Below are positions 53,029-61,727 of a stretch of 64,000 bases of DNA, piece by piece. Positions within the stretch are counted from its first letter, which is position 1. Each line of letters begins with the position of its first letter. A program made the translations under genes and the position numbers. The notes below the pieces were generated by a model, which saw only the letters and a list, made by a program, of their open reading frames with translations, had not been told where the DNA came from and did not search any database. The stretch comes from Sphaerospermopsis torques-reginae ITEP-024 (GTDB taxonomy: Bacteria; Cyanobacteriota; Cyanobacteriia; Cyanobacteriales; Nostocaceae): assembly GCF_019598945.1 (NCBI RefSeq), contig NZ_CP080598.1, positions 4,712,001 through 4,776,000 on the forward strand, written 5' to 3'.

Positions 53029-53714
53029 ATAGCAAACTCAGGTTGTTCGCTAGTCATGGCTTTGAGTTTAGATGTAAAGGAATCAGAGCGATCGCTCCTT
53101 TGGGGAGTAAACTGTCCGATTGGGGGATTATTGGCATTTGCTGGCATTAATTGGGGTAGTTCCTTCGGTATTGATAAACTCCCCTGAGTCATGAGCTTTT
53201 GACTCACAGATGCGGCTAACTGTCTCTTGCTGGTATCCGCAGCAACTTTAAACGAGGGGGTTGTTAACGCTCGAACTTGTTGTTCTTGATCTGCTAGATA
53301 TTCTGATGCAGTGTGACTCTCCATGTAATAATTACTAGATGGAGCAGGTAATTTTGAGGTCTTGTTGGCAGGCTGCATTGGTTTTGCTTGTGGTATTGCT
53401 GGTAAAACTGGTGCAGATGTTTTGGTTAGGCTTTCTGGAAATTTGCTACAAATCATCCGTTCAAATTCCATGTTGAAATGATAAGACACCTGGCCACGCC
53501 TTTGCCAAAAGGTTAATATTTGTTGTACTGATATCGCTTTATAGCGTCCTTGATACAGAGCTTCTATAACTGCTAAATGTAGCCAATCAAGCGGGTAGTC
53601 TTTTCGCCAATGGTTAATTAACTCACTGGCACTATACCCATTGAGGTCAAAACTATAATGGACTAATAAGTTGGTGGCCAATTCGGCGCTGGTGTTTGGT
53701 GGTGTTGTTAGCAT
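53025..53714 (-). CDS. Unknown cyanobacterial protein
   Basis: A 229-residue protein with a folded N-terminal domain of about 95 residues (LLVHYSFDLNGYSASELINH, WLHLAVIEALYQGRYKAISV, QQILTFWQRRGQVSYHFNMEFE) followed by a long Pro/Ser/Ala/Gln-rich disordered tail containing MESHTASEYLADQEQQVRAL. The first domain, with its regular helices and RYKAISV strand, resembles a small DNA- or protein-binding helical domain, but I cannot name a family. No signal peptide. ATG 53714. Confidence 0.7.
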   Translation of the reverse strand: MLTTPPNTSAELATNLLVHYSFDLNGYSASELINHWRKDYPLDWLHLAVIEALYQGRYKAISVQQILTFWQRRGQVSYHFNMEFERMICSKFPESLTKTSAPVLPAIPQAKPMQPANKTSKLPAPSSNYYMESHTASEYLADQEQQVRALTTPSFKVAADTSKRQLAASVSQKLMTQGSLSIPKELPQLMPANANNPPIGQFTPQRSDRSDSFTSKLKAMTSEQPEFAI

Positions 53715-54040
53715 GGGCTGTTATTTCCAGGCAATAGGTATAAATGTTTCACCCATCGCATCTAGCCTAACGTCTTTTTAGCTACATGATTTTTTTTCCA
53801 CAAGCCGCCAATTTGTTAGTTAGTGTTTTTCATTCTACTTGTCAATCGCTATTATGCAAAATGATATAGTAGAACTTAACCTCTGGACAAAATTACCATT
53901 AAATGCTGGGAATAGGGAAAAATAATTAAAGGTTAGTAGCAGTCTACTGTTTTCTTAACTAATACTCACAAATACTCACATTTGCTGAAAACTTCCTGTC
54001 ATCTTTTCGCTTTGTGACAGAATTACAGTAAAATCACTGT
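53715..54040. other. Gap upstream of tnpB
   Basis: AT-rich, no gene. It must contain the left end of the tnpB element; I cannot place it. There is a near-tandem AATACTCACAAATACTCACA at 53961-53980. Confidence 0.4.
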
Positions 54041-55225
54041 ATGCTACTAGGATTCAAAACCCAACTCAAGGTTAACAAGCAACAACGACTACTACTGGCA
54101 CAACACGCAGGAGTAGCTAGACACGCTTGGAATCAAGGTTTAGCACTTTGTCAACAGGTATTATTACATAACAAACTTAATTCTCAAGACAAAATCAAAT
54201 TTCCTACAGCCATAGATTTACATAAATGGTTAGTAGCAGCCATTAAATCTACCCATCCTTGGTATTATGAAGTGTCTAAATGCGCCCCTCAATACGCATT
54301 AAGATATCTCTCAGATGCCTTTAAAGCTTTCTTTAAAAAAAGTAAAGGATTTCCTAAGTTTAAGAAAAAAGGGAGACATGATTCTTTTACCTTAGATGGG
54401 TCAATAAAAATTGACTACAGAAAGGTAAAAGTTCCTGTCATTGGTTGGCTGAAAACTTATGAAATTCTCCCGACAGGATATAAACCTAAATCTGTCACCA
54501 TAAGTAAACAGGCTGATAAATGGTTTATCTCTTGGAAACTGGAGGTGAGAACGACTCAAACCGAGAAAAATCAAGAGTTTGTAGGAGTAGATTTAGGCAT
54601 AAATCATCTAGCAATATTATCAACAGGAGAAATATTCAATGGTGTAAAAAGCTATAAAAAGTATCAAGATAAACTAGCAAGAATGCAATATTTGAACCGT
54701 CATAAACAAGTATGTTCAAATAACTATAGAAAAGCACAAATCAAAATAGCGAGATTACACCAAAAAATAGCCAACATCAGAAAAGATACATTACACAAAA
54801 TCACCACCTATATTAGCAAAAACCACGCAATTATAGGCATAGAAGACTTGAATGTATCAGGAATGTTAGCAAATGGGAAATTATCAAAAGCTATTGCGGA
54901 TATGGGCTTTTATGAATTTAGAAGGCAGCTAGAATACAAAACACAACTGTATGGCAGTAAGTTAGTAATTGTGGATAGATTTTATCCCAGTAGTAAGACT
55001 TGCTCAAATTGTGGAGAGAAAAAATCATCACTGTCATTATCTCAAAGAGTGTTTAAATGTGATAGTTGTGGCTTTGAGATTGACAGAGATTTAAACGCTG
55101 CGATGAATTTAAAACAAGAAGCGGTCAGATTGACCGTGCCTGTCCGCCGTGGCGGGTTAGCCTGTGGACTAGATAGTGCCGACACTGCTAGGGTGAAACA
55201 GGAAGAAAAAGCAAACGTTTGTTAG
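54041..55225 (+). CDS. tnpB: TnpB-family RNA-guided endonuclease (IS200/IS605 type)
   Basis: A 394-residue TnpB. The N-terminal helix-turn-helix reads LLGFKTQLKVNKQQRLLLAQ ... HAWNQGLALC. The RuvC residues are present: D184 in GVDLGINHLA, E268 in GIEDLNVSGM and D350 in DRDLNAAMN. The zinc finger is CSNCG (C321, C324) and CDSCG (C340, C343). All catalytic positions are kept, so it is probably active. TnpB proteins cut DNA guided by an omega RNA made from the 3' end of the gene and right end of the element. No tnpA transposase is adjacent, so movement would need one in trans. A truncated second tnpB follows directly. Confidence 0.93.
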   Translation: MLLGFKTQLKVNKQQRLLLAQHAGVARHAWNQGLALCQQVLLHNKLNSQDKIKFPTAIDLHKWLVAAIKSTHPWYYEVSKCAPQYALRYLSDAFKAFFKKSKGFPKFKKKGRHDSFTLDGSIKIDYRKVKVPVIGWLKTYEILPTGYKPKSVTISKQADKWFISWKLEVRTTQTEKNQEFVGVDLGINHLAILSTGEIFNGVKSYKKYQDKLARMQYLNRHKQVCSNNYRKAQIKIARLHQKIANIRKDTLHKITTYISKNHAIIGIEDLNVSGMLANGKLSKAIADMGFYEFRRQLEYKTQLYGSKLVIVDRFYPSSKTCSNCGEKKSSLSLSQRVFKCDSCGFEIDRDLNAAMNLKQEAVRLTVPVRRGGLACGLDSADTARVKQEEKANVC

Positions 55226-55240
55226 CATTAGTTAGCTTTT
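55130..55240 (+). ncRNA. Putative omega RNA scaffold at tnpB 3' end
   Basis: TnpB guide RNAs are transcribed from the 3' part of tnpB through the right end of the element. Here 55140-55205 contains short potential stems (CCGCCGTGGCGG at 55145-55156; AGTGCCGACACT at 55175-55186) and a block shared with the orphan tail at 28570-28617. The guide start and right end are not determined. Confidence 0.4.
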
Positions 55241-55693
55241 TTGTATCGGAAGCAAGAGTCTCTTTATTTAGTAAAGTGTGGGATTGGGACTTTAGTAATA
55301 GGTCAAAATCCATTGTGGAAACAGAATGCAAATTTGGGCAGCAGAAATAATCAAAACTTTGTTTGTATTCCCCATACTCGATTTGTACAGCAATTGAGTT
55401 ATAAAGCGAAATTAGTAGGGATAAAGGTGTTAGTTGCGGAGGAGTCCTACACTTCTATAGCTTCTTTTTTAGACCAAGATCCTATTCCTACTTATGGCAA
55501 AGCTGACTCGAAAGAAGTGAAATTTAGTGGTCGCAGAATTAGAACTAAACTCTACAGAGCAGGTCATGATTTATTGATTCATGCTGATGTCAATGGTAGT
55601 TTGAATATTTTACGTAAAGTAGTCCCGACAGCTTTTAGTCTAGGGATAGAGGGCGTTGTAGTTCGCCCCGTCGGAGTTATTCCCGGCAAATGA
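55241..55693 (+). pseudogene. 5'-truncated second tnpB-type gene
   Basis: An open frame of 150 codons that is the C-terminal part of a different TnpB lineage: IGTLVIGQNPLWKQNANLGS, NQNFVCIPHTRFVQQLSYKA, EESYTSIASFLDQDPIPTYG, GRRIRTKLYRAGHDLLIHAD then VNGSLNILRKVVP. The N-terminal half with the first RuvC aspartate is absent and is not found upstream of the intact tnpB either. The start codon used by the frame lies in the junction with the first element. Its end overlaps the 3' end of the receptor-kinase gene by 17 bases. Confidence 0.8.
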
Positions 55694-58052
55694 AAGGCAT
55701 GAGATATTTGTCTATGTTTTTTGGAACTATAAATACAAAACGACTGGAATGACAATTAGGTTGTAGTTTCACCATTGTGATTTTCCCATTGTTGGGTTCG
55801 CTGCCAACAAAACGCACCACTCCAGTCGCACCTGCAACGGAAAAGTTGGAGCTAGTCAACACTTGCTGAATACCCTTCCGCGTAGGGTTTTGCTCTAAAG
55901 CTTTACTTAATACCAACACAGCATCATAGCTATTGACACTGCGCCAAGTAATCTCTGTGTTGGTGGGGAAATTAGTGATTTTCCACAGAGTTTGAGCTTG
56001 CTGTGCAAACGGGGAGTTAATTTCGTTCATGGGATGCCAAGGTATTGCCCAAACTGTGCGTTTAATTCCTGGTGAAGATGTAATCTGATATGATGTTAAT
56101 AAATCAGGATTGTAGAGACTATTACCTGCAATTATCCAAGATTGGTTGACGTTTGATTGAATGACTTCTAAGGCTTTTTGAATGCTATCACGCAATCCCA
56201 CCCCAGCATCAGGAATCAGGACAATTGCCGTTGCTTTTTGCCTTTGGGCTTGATTTAATGCTATTTTGGCATCAAATTTATTGCTGGCGAGATTAAAAGC
56301 TGGTTGGTGGTCAATCACATGACCAGATAACGACTTTGCTGATGCTCGGAACTGACTTGCTAGAGATTCAGCATACTCACTACCTTCACTATAAAAAACC
56401 GCTGCTTTGCGTTGTTTTAGTTCGGAAAATACATAAGTTGCCATTCTTGATCCGGCAACGGCAGTACTAGAGACGGTCCGGAAAAAAAAGGGACCTTTGA
56501 GATTATGGGAGGTTGCAGTAGGAGAAACTAACACTAATTTTGCTTTGCTATAAATAGGCAAGGTTTGTTTAGTGGTGTCGCTGGTATAGTGACCAACAAC
56601 AGCTAGTAAATCACGATACTTTACCAAACGCTGGGCAACTTTGCGGGCAGTATTGACGATTTTACTTTTACTATTTTGACGATTACTATCATCAGCAATG
56701 ATAATTCGCAGAGGCTGACCTTTTTCTAGTGCCTCAGTTTGAGCTTGAGCCACACCCCTGAGTATTTGTAGACCCATAGCAGTAGAACGTTCTAGGGAAA
56801 CTGCAACGGCAATTGTATAAATCTTATTGGCTGGGAATTGGATTTGAATTTTGGTATTATTGAGGTAGATTAAAGTTTCTGCATCTGCTTCTTGATTGAA
56901 AGCGTCTTGAAATAAAATCACAGCCTTCGCAAAATTTTGCTGGCGATATTTTTCAATAGCTAATTGTTTGGCTGGTGGAGGCTGACCATTTCCCCAAAAA
57001 CTACTAGGAATCAGACTTTCTTCGCCGCAACTGAGATGATCGTATAGTATTTGGTCACAAGTGCGAGGCATAGTAATTTCTTGATATATTTGTTTACCAC
57101 CAATTAGCAGCAAAACACCACAAGTTGTTGTTAATAATAATTTTTGCCATTGCAGGTGGGGATGTTTTTCAAGCTGCGTGATTTGCTCAAGAATAACTTG
57201 CGCGTTTTTTGGGCGTTGCTTATAGTCAGCAACGGTCATTGTTTGAATTAGGGTAATTAATTTTCTCGGAGTTTTTGGGTCTGTGATATATTTAGACCAA
57301 TTACGTAAATCTTGATAGTTATCGCTGGCTGGATCAATACCAGTCAGTAAATAAATCAAAGTCCGACCCAGTGCATAAAAATCTGATTGTAAAACAGCGT
57401 AACCGTCACGTTGTTCTGGAGCAGTGTAACCAATGGAATGAATAACTGTCACCTGCTTACCGTTAACAATAGTTTGGGTTAATTTCCGTGCAGTCCCAAA
57501 ATCAATTAACACTAATTTGCCATCAGGACGAAGCATAATATTTGCAGGTTTAATATCCCGATGGAACAACTTCTGCTCATGAACGAATTGCAAAATCTCC
57601 GTTATTTGGATCAGCCAATTTAATGCTATTTTATAAGATGTTAAATATTTATTTTTAGATAGCCAAGTTTGTAAATCTTGTCCTGGTATTTTCTCCATGA
57701 CAAAACAGCGTAATTGGCGATTTGTATTTAAAACAAGCGGAAATATCACTTCACCAACAGGTAACCCAGGATGTCGTAAACTGATCAGAATTGATGCTTC
57801 TTGCTCAAAGAGTCGCTCTAGTTCTGGTGAGACTTCCTTGAGAGACTTGAGAACTTTAAGCTGATCTGGGTTAAGTAAATCTTGAATTTCAAATACTTCT
57901 GTATACCTTGTATAGTTATCTTGTTCAGCTTGCAAGGGATGTTTAATTAAATAGCGATTTTGTAGTATCAGCGGCGTTTGACAGTTTTGACATACGGCAC
58001 AATTATCAGGATTTTTGCGCCGTGAACAATCGGGATTGATGCAATAAGCCAT
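55677..58052 (-). CDS. Receptor-like Ser/Thr kinase with periplasmic ligand-binding domain
   Basis: A 791-residue membrane receptor. Zinc ribbon CINPDCSRRKNP ... CQNCQ (4-24). The kinase domain (about 32-300) keeps LFHRDIKPANIML, LVLIDFGTARKL and GYTAPEQ, but has no GxGxxG loop: the segment is HPLQAEQDNYTRYTEVFEIQ before the LKVLKSLK lysine. One membrane helix LLLTTTCGVLLLIGG lies at about 315-329. The outside part has a short TPR-like helix pair and a type I periplasmic-binding (Peripla_BP_6) domain from about 420: YTIAVAVSLERSTAMGLQIL, LLAVVGHYTSDTTKQTLPIY, KLVLVSPTATSHNL, PFFFRTVSS. It ends with about 12 residues (IDKYLMPFICRE) that run into tnpB-derived DNA. Confidence 0.9.
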   Translation of the reverse strand: MAYCINPDCSRRKNPDNCAVCQNCQTPLILQNRYLIKHPLQAEQDNYTRYTEVFEIQDLLNPDQLKVLKSLKEVSPELERLFEQEASILISLRHPGLPVGEVIFPLVLNTNRQLRCFVMEKIPGQDLQTWLSKNKYLTSYKIALNWLIQITEILQFVHEQKLFHRDIKPANIMLRPDGKLVLIDFGTARKLTQTIVNGKQVTVIHSIGYTAPEQRDGYAVLQSDFYALGRTLIYLLTGIDPASDNYQDLRNWSKYITDPKTPRKLITLIQTMTVADYKQRPKNAQVILEQITQLEKHPHLQWQKLLLTTTCGVLLLIGGKQIYQEITMPRTCDQILYDHLSCGEESLIPSSFWGNGQPPPAKQLAIEKYRQQNFAKAVILFQDAFNQEADAETLIYLNNTKIQIQFPANKIYTIAVAVSLERSTAMGLQILRGVAQAQTEALEKGQPLRIIIADDSNRQNSKSKIVNTARKVAQRLVKYRDLLAVVGHYTSDTTKQTLPIYSKAKLVLVSPTATSHNLKGPFFFRTVSSTAVAGSRMATYVFSELKQRKAAVFYSEGSEYAESLASQFRASAKSLSGHVIDHQPAFNLASNKFDAKIALNQAQRQKATAIVLIPDAGVGLRDSIQKALEVIQSNVNQSWIIAGNSLYNPDLLTSYQITSSPGIKRTVWAIPWHPMNEINSPFAQQAQTLWKITNFPTNTEITWRSVNSYDAVLVLSKALEQNPTRKGIQQVLTSSNFSVAGATGVVRFVGSEPNNGKITMVKLQPNCHSSRFVFIVPKNIDKYLMPFICRE

Positions 58053-58308
58053 AAACTCAGGACGATAACCAAATAATTAAGCAAATAATTAAGCAAATAA
58101 TACAGATATTTTAAATGGAATTACGCAAAAGTACCAAAAAGCTTACGTACCGTAACGAAATCATGTCATCCTTGGCGCTCAATAATGGCTAATCAATAAT
58201 TTGTCAAGCTCACTTTTATATTAGTGACTGAGTGAGCCAAAACTGGACTAGCGCACACCAACTAATTCAGCGAAATTACTAATATACCTCAGCATTAAGA
58301 AGAAATCC

Positions 58309-58761
58309 ATGAAGCGTTTTATCTCAACTGCTGCTGCTACGGTTACGTTAGTCCTTTCGTTGTCTACACAAGCGATATCTGCTGTGGGAAAAGCCCACGA
58401 TCAGATTAAAGCTTCTCCTAGTACGGCTTTAGACAGACAATCATCCATCATCATGGAGTTGAACTCTGAGCAAGATGAGGAAACATACCTCAATCTAGGT
58501 GTTTTCTGCTTGCTATTCGGAAACTGGCAAGGGGCAATTGAGAATTTCGACCAAGCTATACGTATTAATCCTAACGTTGCTGAAGCTTACGGCATCAGAG
58601 GTATTGCCCGTTTGCAATTAGGAGACGTGAAAGGTGCTACTGAGGATTTACAGAAAGCGGCTGATATCTTTCAACACAAAGGGAAAATAGCCGAGTACCA
58701 AGAGGTAATGAACATAATTAAAGAAATTAACAATAAATCAACTGATGCTGTCATCAGTTAG
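58309..58761 (+). CDS. Exported TPR protein
   Basis: A 150-residue protein with a signal peptide (MKRFISTAAATVTLVLSLST, cleavage near AISA) and one and a half tetratricopeptide repeats: YLNLGVFCLLFGNWQGAIEN then AIRINPNVAEAYGIRGIARL and QLGDVKGATEDLQKAADIF. Likely periplasmic or lumenal scaffold. ATG preceded by AAGAAGAAAT. Function unknown. Confidence 0.8.
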   Translation: MKRFISTAAATVTLVLSLSTQAISAVGKAHDQIKASPSTALDRQSSIIMELNSEQDEETYLNLGVFCLLFGNWQGAIENFDQAIRINPNVAEAYGIRGIARLQLGDVKGATEDLQKAADIFQHKGKIAEYQEVMNIIKEINNKSTDAVIS

Positions 58762-58800
58762 AGATTAAGACAATCAATCATTTGTCAAATATTAATAGTG

Positions 58801-59057
58801 ATGAAAATCATGAGTAAATCCAAAGGTTTTATTTTCTTGAAGCAATTTCCTTTATCATTGCAAATTGCGATCGCTCTCATTCTAGCCACCTTCCTGGGAA
58901 TTTTACTTCGGTAGGTTTGCCAACTCAATATATTGCTTTATTGATTACGGTTGATTGGTTTCTTGATCGTTGTCGCACTGCAATTAATCTGATGGGTGAT
59001 ATGACTATTAGTTGTTTGTTGGATGGTCAAAAACAGCAAATTAAAATTGGTAAATAA
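58801..59057 (+). pseudogene. Remnant of a dicarboxylate/amino acid:cation symporter gene
   Basis: An ATG frame of 37 codons ([20 protein letters not shown] ... [11 protein letters not shown]) stops at TAG 58912. In the +1 frame, from 58911, come 48 codons reading [38 protein letters not shown], stop 59055. These are the extreme N-terminus and the C-terminus of an SDF (DctA/GltP-type) symporter, where DRxRTxxNVxGD is diagnostic. About 330 internal codons are missing. A clear decayed gene. Confidence 0.8.
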
Positions 59058-59149
59058 TTCTGAATATGTTCCGTATTTGGGAGATGATTTATCTCACGCA
59101 GAGGCGCAAAGACGCAGAGAGAATGAGAGTTTTTAAATGCAGGGGTAAA

Positions 59150-59791
59150 ATGAATCGCATTATTTCTGGATATTTATTGAATGTGACGCGCTACCAACAA
59201 ACTTACTGGCTTGTAGCTGGGGCAATTATCGGATATGTTGGCTTTGTGTTGATATTGGGAACGACTCGGTTAGTGATTGCTGTTGGTGGTGCGATCGCAT
59301 TAGGAATGATAGCGGTTTGGTTTTGGAATGTGAACCAAGCTTTGCCAAAATCAACACACAATCTATTAGAACGCGACACTTTTCTGGCGCATTTGAAAAA
59401 ACTTGAAACCCAGATAGATAAAAGTTCTCAAACAACTTGGCGACAAGCTTATCAATGGGCAGAAGCAACTCAACAATTCGCTACTCAAATTGCACAGCTA
59501 GAACCTAGTTTAATTCCCGAATTATTAGAGGCTTTGTATACCGTAATCTCTCTGACGCAGCAGGTAGTTTTCGCTTTAGTAACAGTTAATCAAGTGCAAT
59601 CTTCCACCTATCGTCCCTTAGCCCAGCAACAGTTACAAATTAGTTGCGATCGCCTCCAACAAACACACGACGAATTACAACAATTACAGGATCAAATCCT
59701 ACTCTCCCACCTCAATCAGACTCATCCTAATATCAATCTCCCCAAAACTTTGCAATTGATAATTACAGCAAATAAAACCGCCCTCCACTAA
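59150..59791 (+). CDS. Membrane protein with coiled-coil tail, upstream of VWA gene
   Basis: A 213-residue protein from ATG 59150 (MNRIISGYLLNVTRY; AGGGG six bases upstream). Two adjacent membrane helices: YWLVAGAIIGYVGFVLILG and LVIAVGGAIALGMIAVWFW. The rest is cytoplasmic helix/coiled coil (LERDTFLAHLKKLETQIDKS, SCDRLQQTHDELQQLQDQIL). The frame is open 28 codons upstream to 59066, but that part (LTQRRKDAER) is the CGCAGAGGCGCAAAGACGCA dispersed repeat, so it is unlikely to be coding. It precedes the VWA lipoprotein by 48 bp, same strand; in other cyanobacteria similar pairs accompany TelA-type genes. Confidence 0.75.
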   Translation: MNRIISGYLLNVTRYQQTYWLVAGAIIGYVGFVLILGTTRLVIAVGGAIALGMIAVWFWNVNQALPKSTHNLLERDTFLAHLKKLETQIDKSSQTTWRQAYQWAEATQQFATQIAQLEPSLIPELLEALYTVISLTQQVVFALVTVNQVQSSTYRPLAQQQLQISCDRLQQTHDELQQLQDQILLSHLNQTHPNINLPKTLQLIITANKTALH

Positions 59792-59839
59792 ACATATTCT
59801 CATCTTTGCGTGTTAAAATTCCATCATCTAAAAATAGCC

Positions 59840-61585
59840 ATGAAAATTTTTAGAAAACTCCGAAAACACATCTTTGTCTGGTTTTTGTGCGGTTTAATTA
59901 GCACATCAATATTCTCCTGTACCACCCCTGAAGTAGATTCTTTTGAAAGTGCTTACCGGGTTGTACAAGAATCTTTATTACCTCAAATTAGCATCGAAAA
60001 AGCTACAATTTCTGATGCAGTTGCCCAAGGTTACAGTATTAAAAAATTAGCAGAACCTTTACCAAATCTGGAAGATTTTCCTCTCTATGGTGCCAAGCCA
60101 TCAACTGATAGCAATATTGCTTACATTGAAATTTTTGGTTCGGCGGAAAAATCTAATGCTCAAAAGCAAGATGAACGTTGGCTGGTGGATGTTGCAGAAG
60201 CCTTTAATGCCAAAAAAATTACTAATAGTTCTGGGCAAATTCTTCAGGTAGGAATTCGCAATATTCCCTCTGGTACTGCCACAAGAATTTTAGCTGCTAA
60301 AAAAGCACGTCCGGCTGGGTTTTCCCCTTCTAATCAGCTAGTGTTAAAACTTTTGGCATCTCAAGGAGTCACAACTGCAATTATTACTCCCAAATTAGTA
60401 TCTGACTTTGTTGGTTTTGTGGTGGATGGGAAAGCTCATCAAGAACTAGCAAAAAACGGTGATGTCACCTTTGAAAAACTACTAGATGCCATTTTATCGG
60501 GTAAAATCACCGTTGGCTATCCCAATCCTTACAGTAGCAGTACATCTTTAAATTTACTGTACACTTTATTTTGGCGGAGTGCAGGACATGATCAAGATGG
60601 TAAACCTCTCACTACCTCTGAATTACAATCACCACAGGTAAATTCGGTATTTGATAAATTTCAAAATCAGGTGTTAATTACAACGCTGACAACTCTTGAA
60701 TTGAAAGATATTTTTATCCGCGACAACCAAAAACTACAAGCGTTTCCTCTACAGTATCAAAGTTACCAAACTTTGAAGAAACTGCCAGGATTTGAAGATG
60801 TGGTGTTTATCCCCTTTGGAGTAGCTAATGATAATCCTTTGGTGGGGTTTAGTTGGAATACTGCGTCCCAAAATGAAGGTTTACGGCGATTTAGTGAATT
60901 TGCTTTATCTCCAGAAATGCAGCAGTTAGCCAAAGCACAAGGCTTTAATGCGGATGAACAGTTCAAAAGTCGGGTTTTACCACCCATTCCTAATGGTGCA
61001 GTTCTGCAAGCGGCGCAGTCTTATTGGAAACAGCGTAAAGACGGCGGACGGACAGTTAACTTGATGATGGTTATTGATACCAGTGGTTCAATGGAAGGCG
61101 ATCGCCTACAAGCGGTCAAAAACAGTCTGCGAATTGCTGCACAGTCAATTAATCCTGGTAACTATGTGGGACTAGTTGCATTTAGCGATCGCCCTCAACA
61201 AATACTTCCCCTTGCTCCTTTTGATACGCAACAACACAAACGTTTGTTGGCGGCGGCTGATTCTCTTATCGCCGATGGTGGAACCGCTATGTACGACGGG
61301 ATGATTGTTGGTTTATCAGAACTAATGGAACGTCAAAAAACTGATCCTCATGGACGATTTTATTTGCTACTGCTGAGTGATGGTGAAGTGAATACAGGAT
61401 TGCGGTTTAACGAAATCACAAACGTTCTCAAATATAGCGGTGTGCGCTTCTATCCCATTGGTTATGGAGAAGTTAATCAAAATGAATTACAGGAAATTGC
61501 GAAGTTGCGAGAAACTACTGTGAAATCCAGCGATCCGCAAAAACTACAAACACTATTCACCGAACTGTTGCAAACCAACTTGTAA
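59840..61585 (+). CDS. VWA-domain lipoprotein with solute-binding-like domain
   Basis: A 581-residue envelope protein. ATG 59840 opens MKIFRKLRKHIFVWFLCGLI and a lipobox ending SIFSC, so the protein is probably a lipoprotein (GTG 59810 would add ten residues). Residues about 70-400 resemble an ABC-type extracellular solute-binding protein: AEAFNAKKI, GYPNPYSSSTSLNLLYTLFW, LEDVVFIPFG-like FEDVVFIPFGVANDNPLVGF, LSPEMQQLAKAQGF. The C-terminal von Willebrand A domain has the MIDAS motif DTSGSM (near 420), TAMYDG and LLLSDGEVNTG. The VWA part would bind a partner via metal. Genes of this kind are widespread in cyanobacteria; function is not established. Confidence 0.85.
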   Translation: MKIFRKLRKHIFVWFLCGLISTSIFSCTTPEVDSFESAYRVVQESLLPQISIEKATISDAVAQGYSIKKLAEPLPNLEDFPLYGAKPSTDSNIAYIEIFGSAEKSNAQKQDERWLVDVAEAFNAKKITNSSGQILQVGIRNIPSGTATRILAAKKARPAGFSPSNQLVLKLLASQGVTTAIITPKLVSDFVGFVVDGKAHQELAKNGDVTFEKLLDAILSGKITVGYPNPYSSSTSLNLLYTLFWRSAGHDQDGKPLTTSELQSPQVNSVFDKFQNQVLITTLTTLELKDIFIRDNQKLQAFPLQYQSYQTLKKLPGFEDVVFIPFGVANDNPLVGFSWNTASQNEGLRRFSEFALSPEMQQLAKAQGFNADEQFKSRVLPPIPNGAVLQAAQSYWKQRKDGGRTVNLMMVIDTSGSMEGDRLQAVKNSLRIAAQSINPGNYVGLVAFSDRPQQILPLAPFDTQQHKRLLAAADSLIADGGTAMYDGMIVGLSELMERQKTDPHGRFYLLLLSDGEVNTGLRFNEITNVLKYSGVRFYPIGYGEVNQNELQEIAKLRETTVKSSDPQKLQTLFTELLQTNL

Positions 61586-61613
61586 GGATTCAGGTGGTTT
61601 AATCAATAAGGTC

Positions 61614-61677
61614 GATCCCCGACTTCTTCTTTTGATAAGTCCAATAAATTATGACTAATGGACAGAAGTCGGGGATC
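61614..61677. repeat. GATCCCCGACTTCT stem-loop repeat
   Basis: Arms GATCCCCGACTTCT (61614-61627) and AGAAGTCGGGGATC (61663-61677) enclose about 35 bases. Full-length member of the family at 7475-7540. It lies 29 bp after the VWA stop and may act as a terminator or processing site. Confidence 0.75.
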
Positions 61678-61727
61678 TGATTTCTTCAGAGAATACTTAC
61701 ACCAACTTGTGAATAATTTGTAAATGT

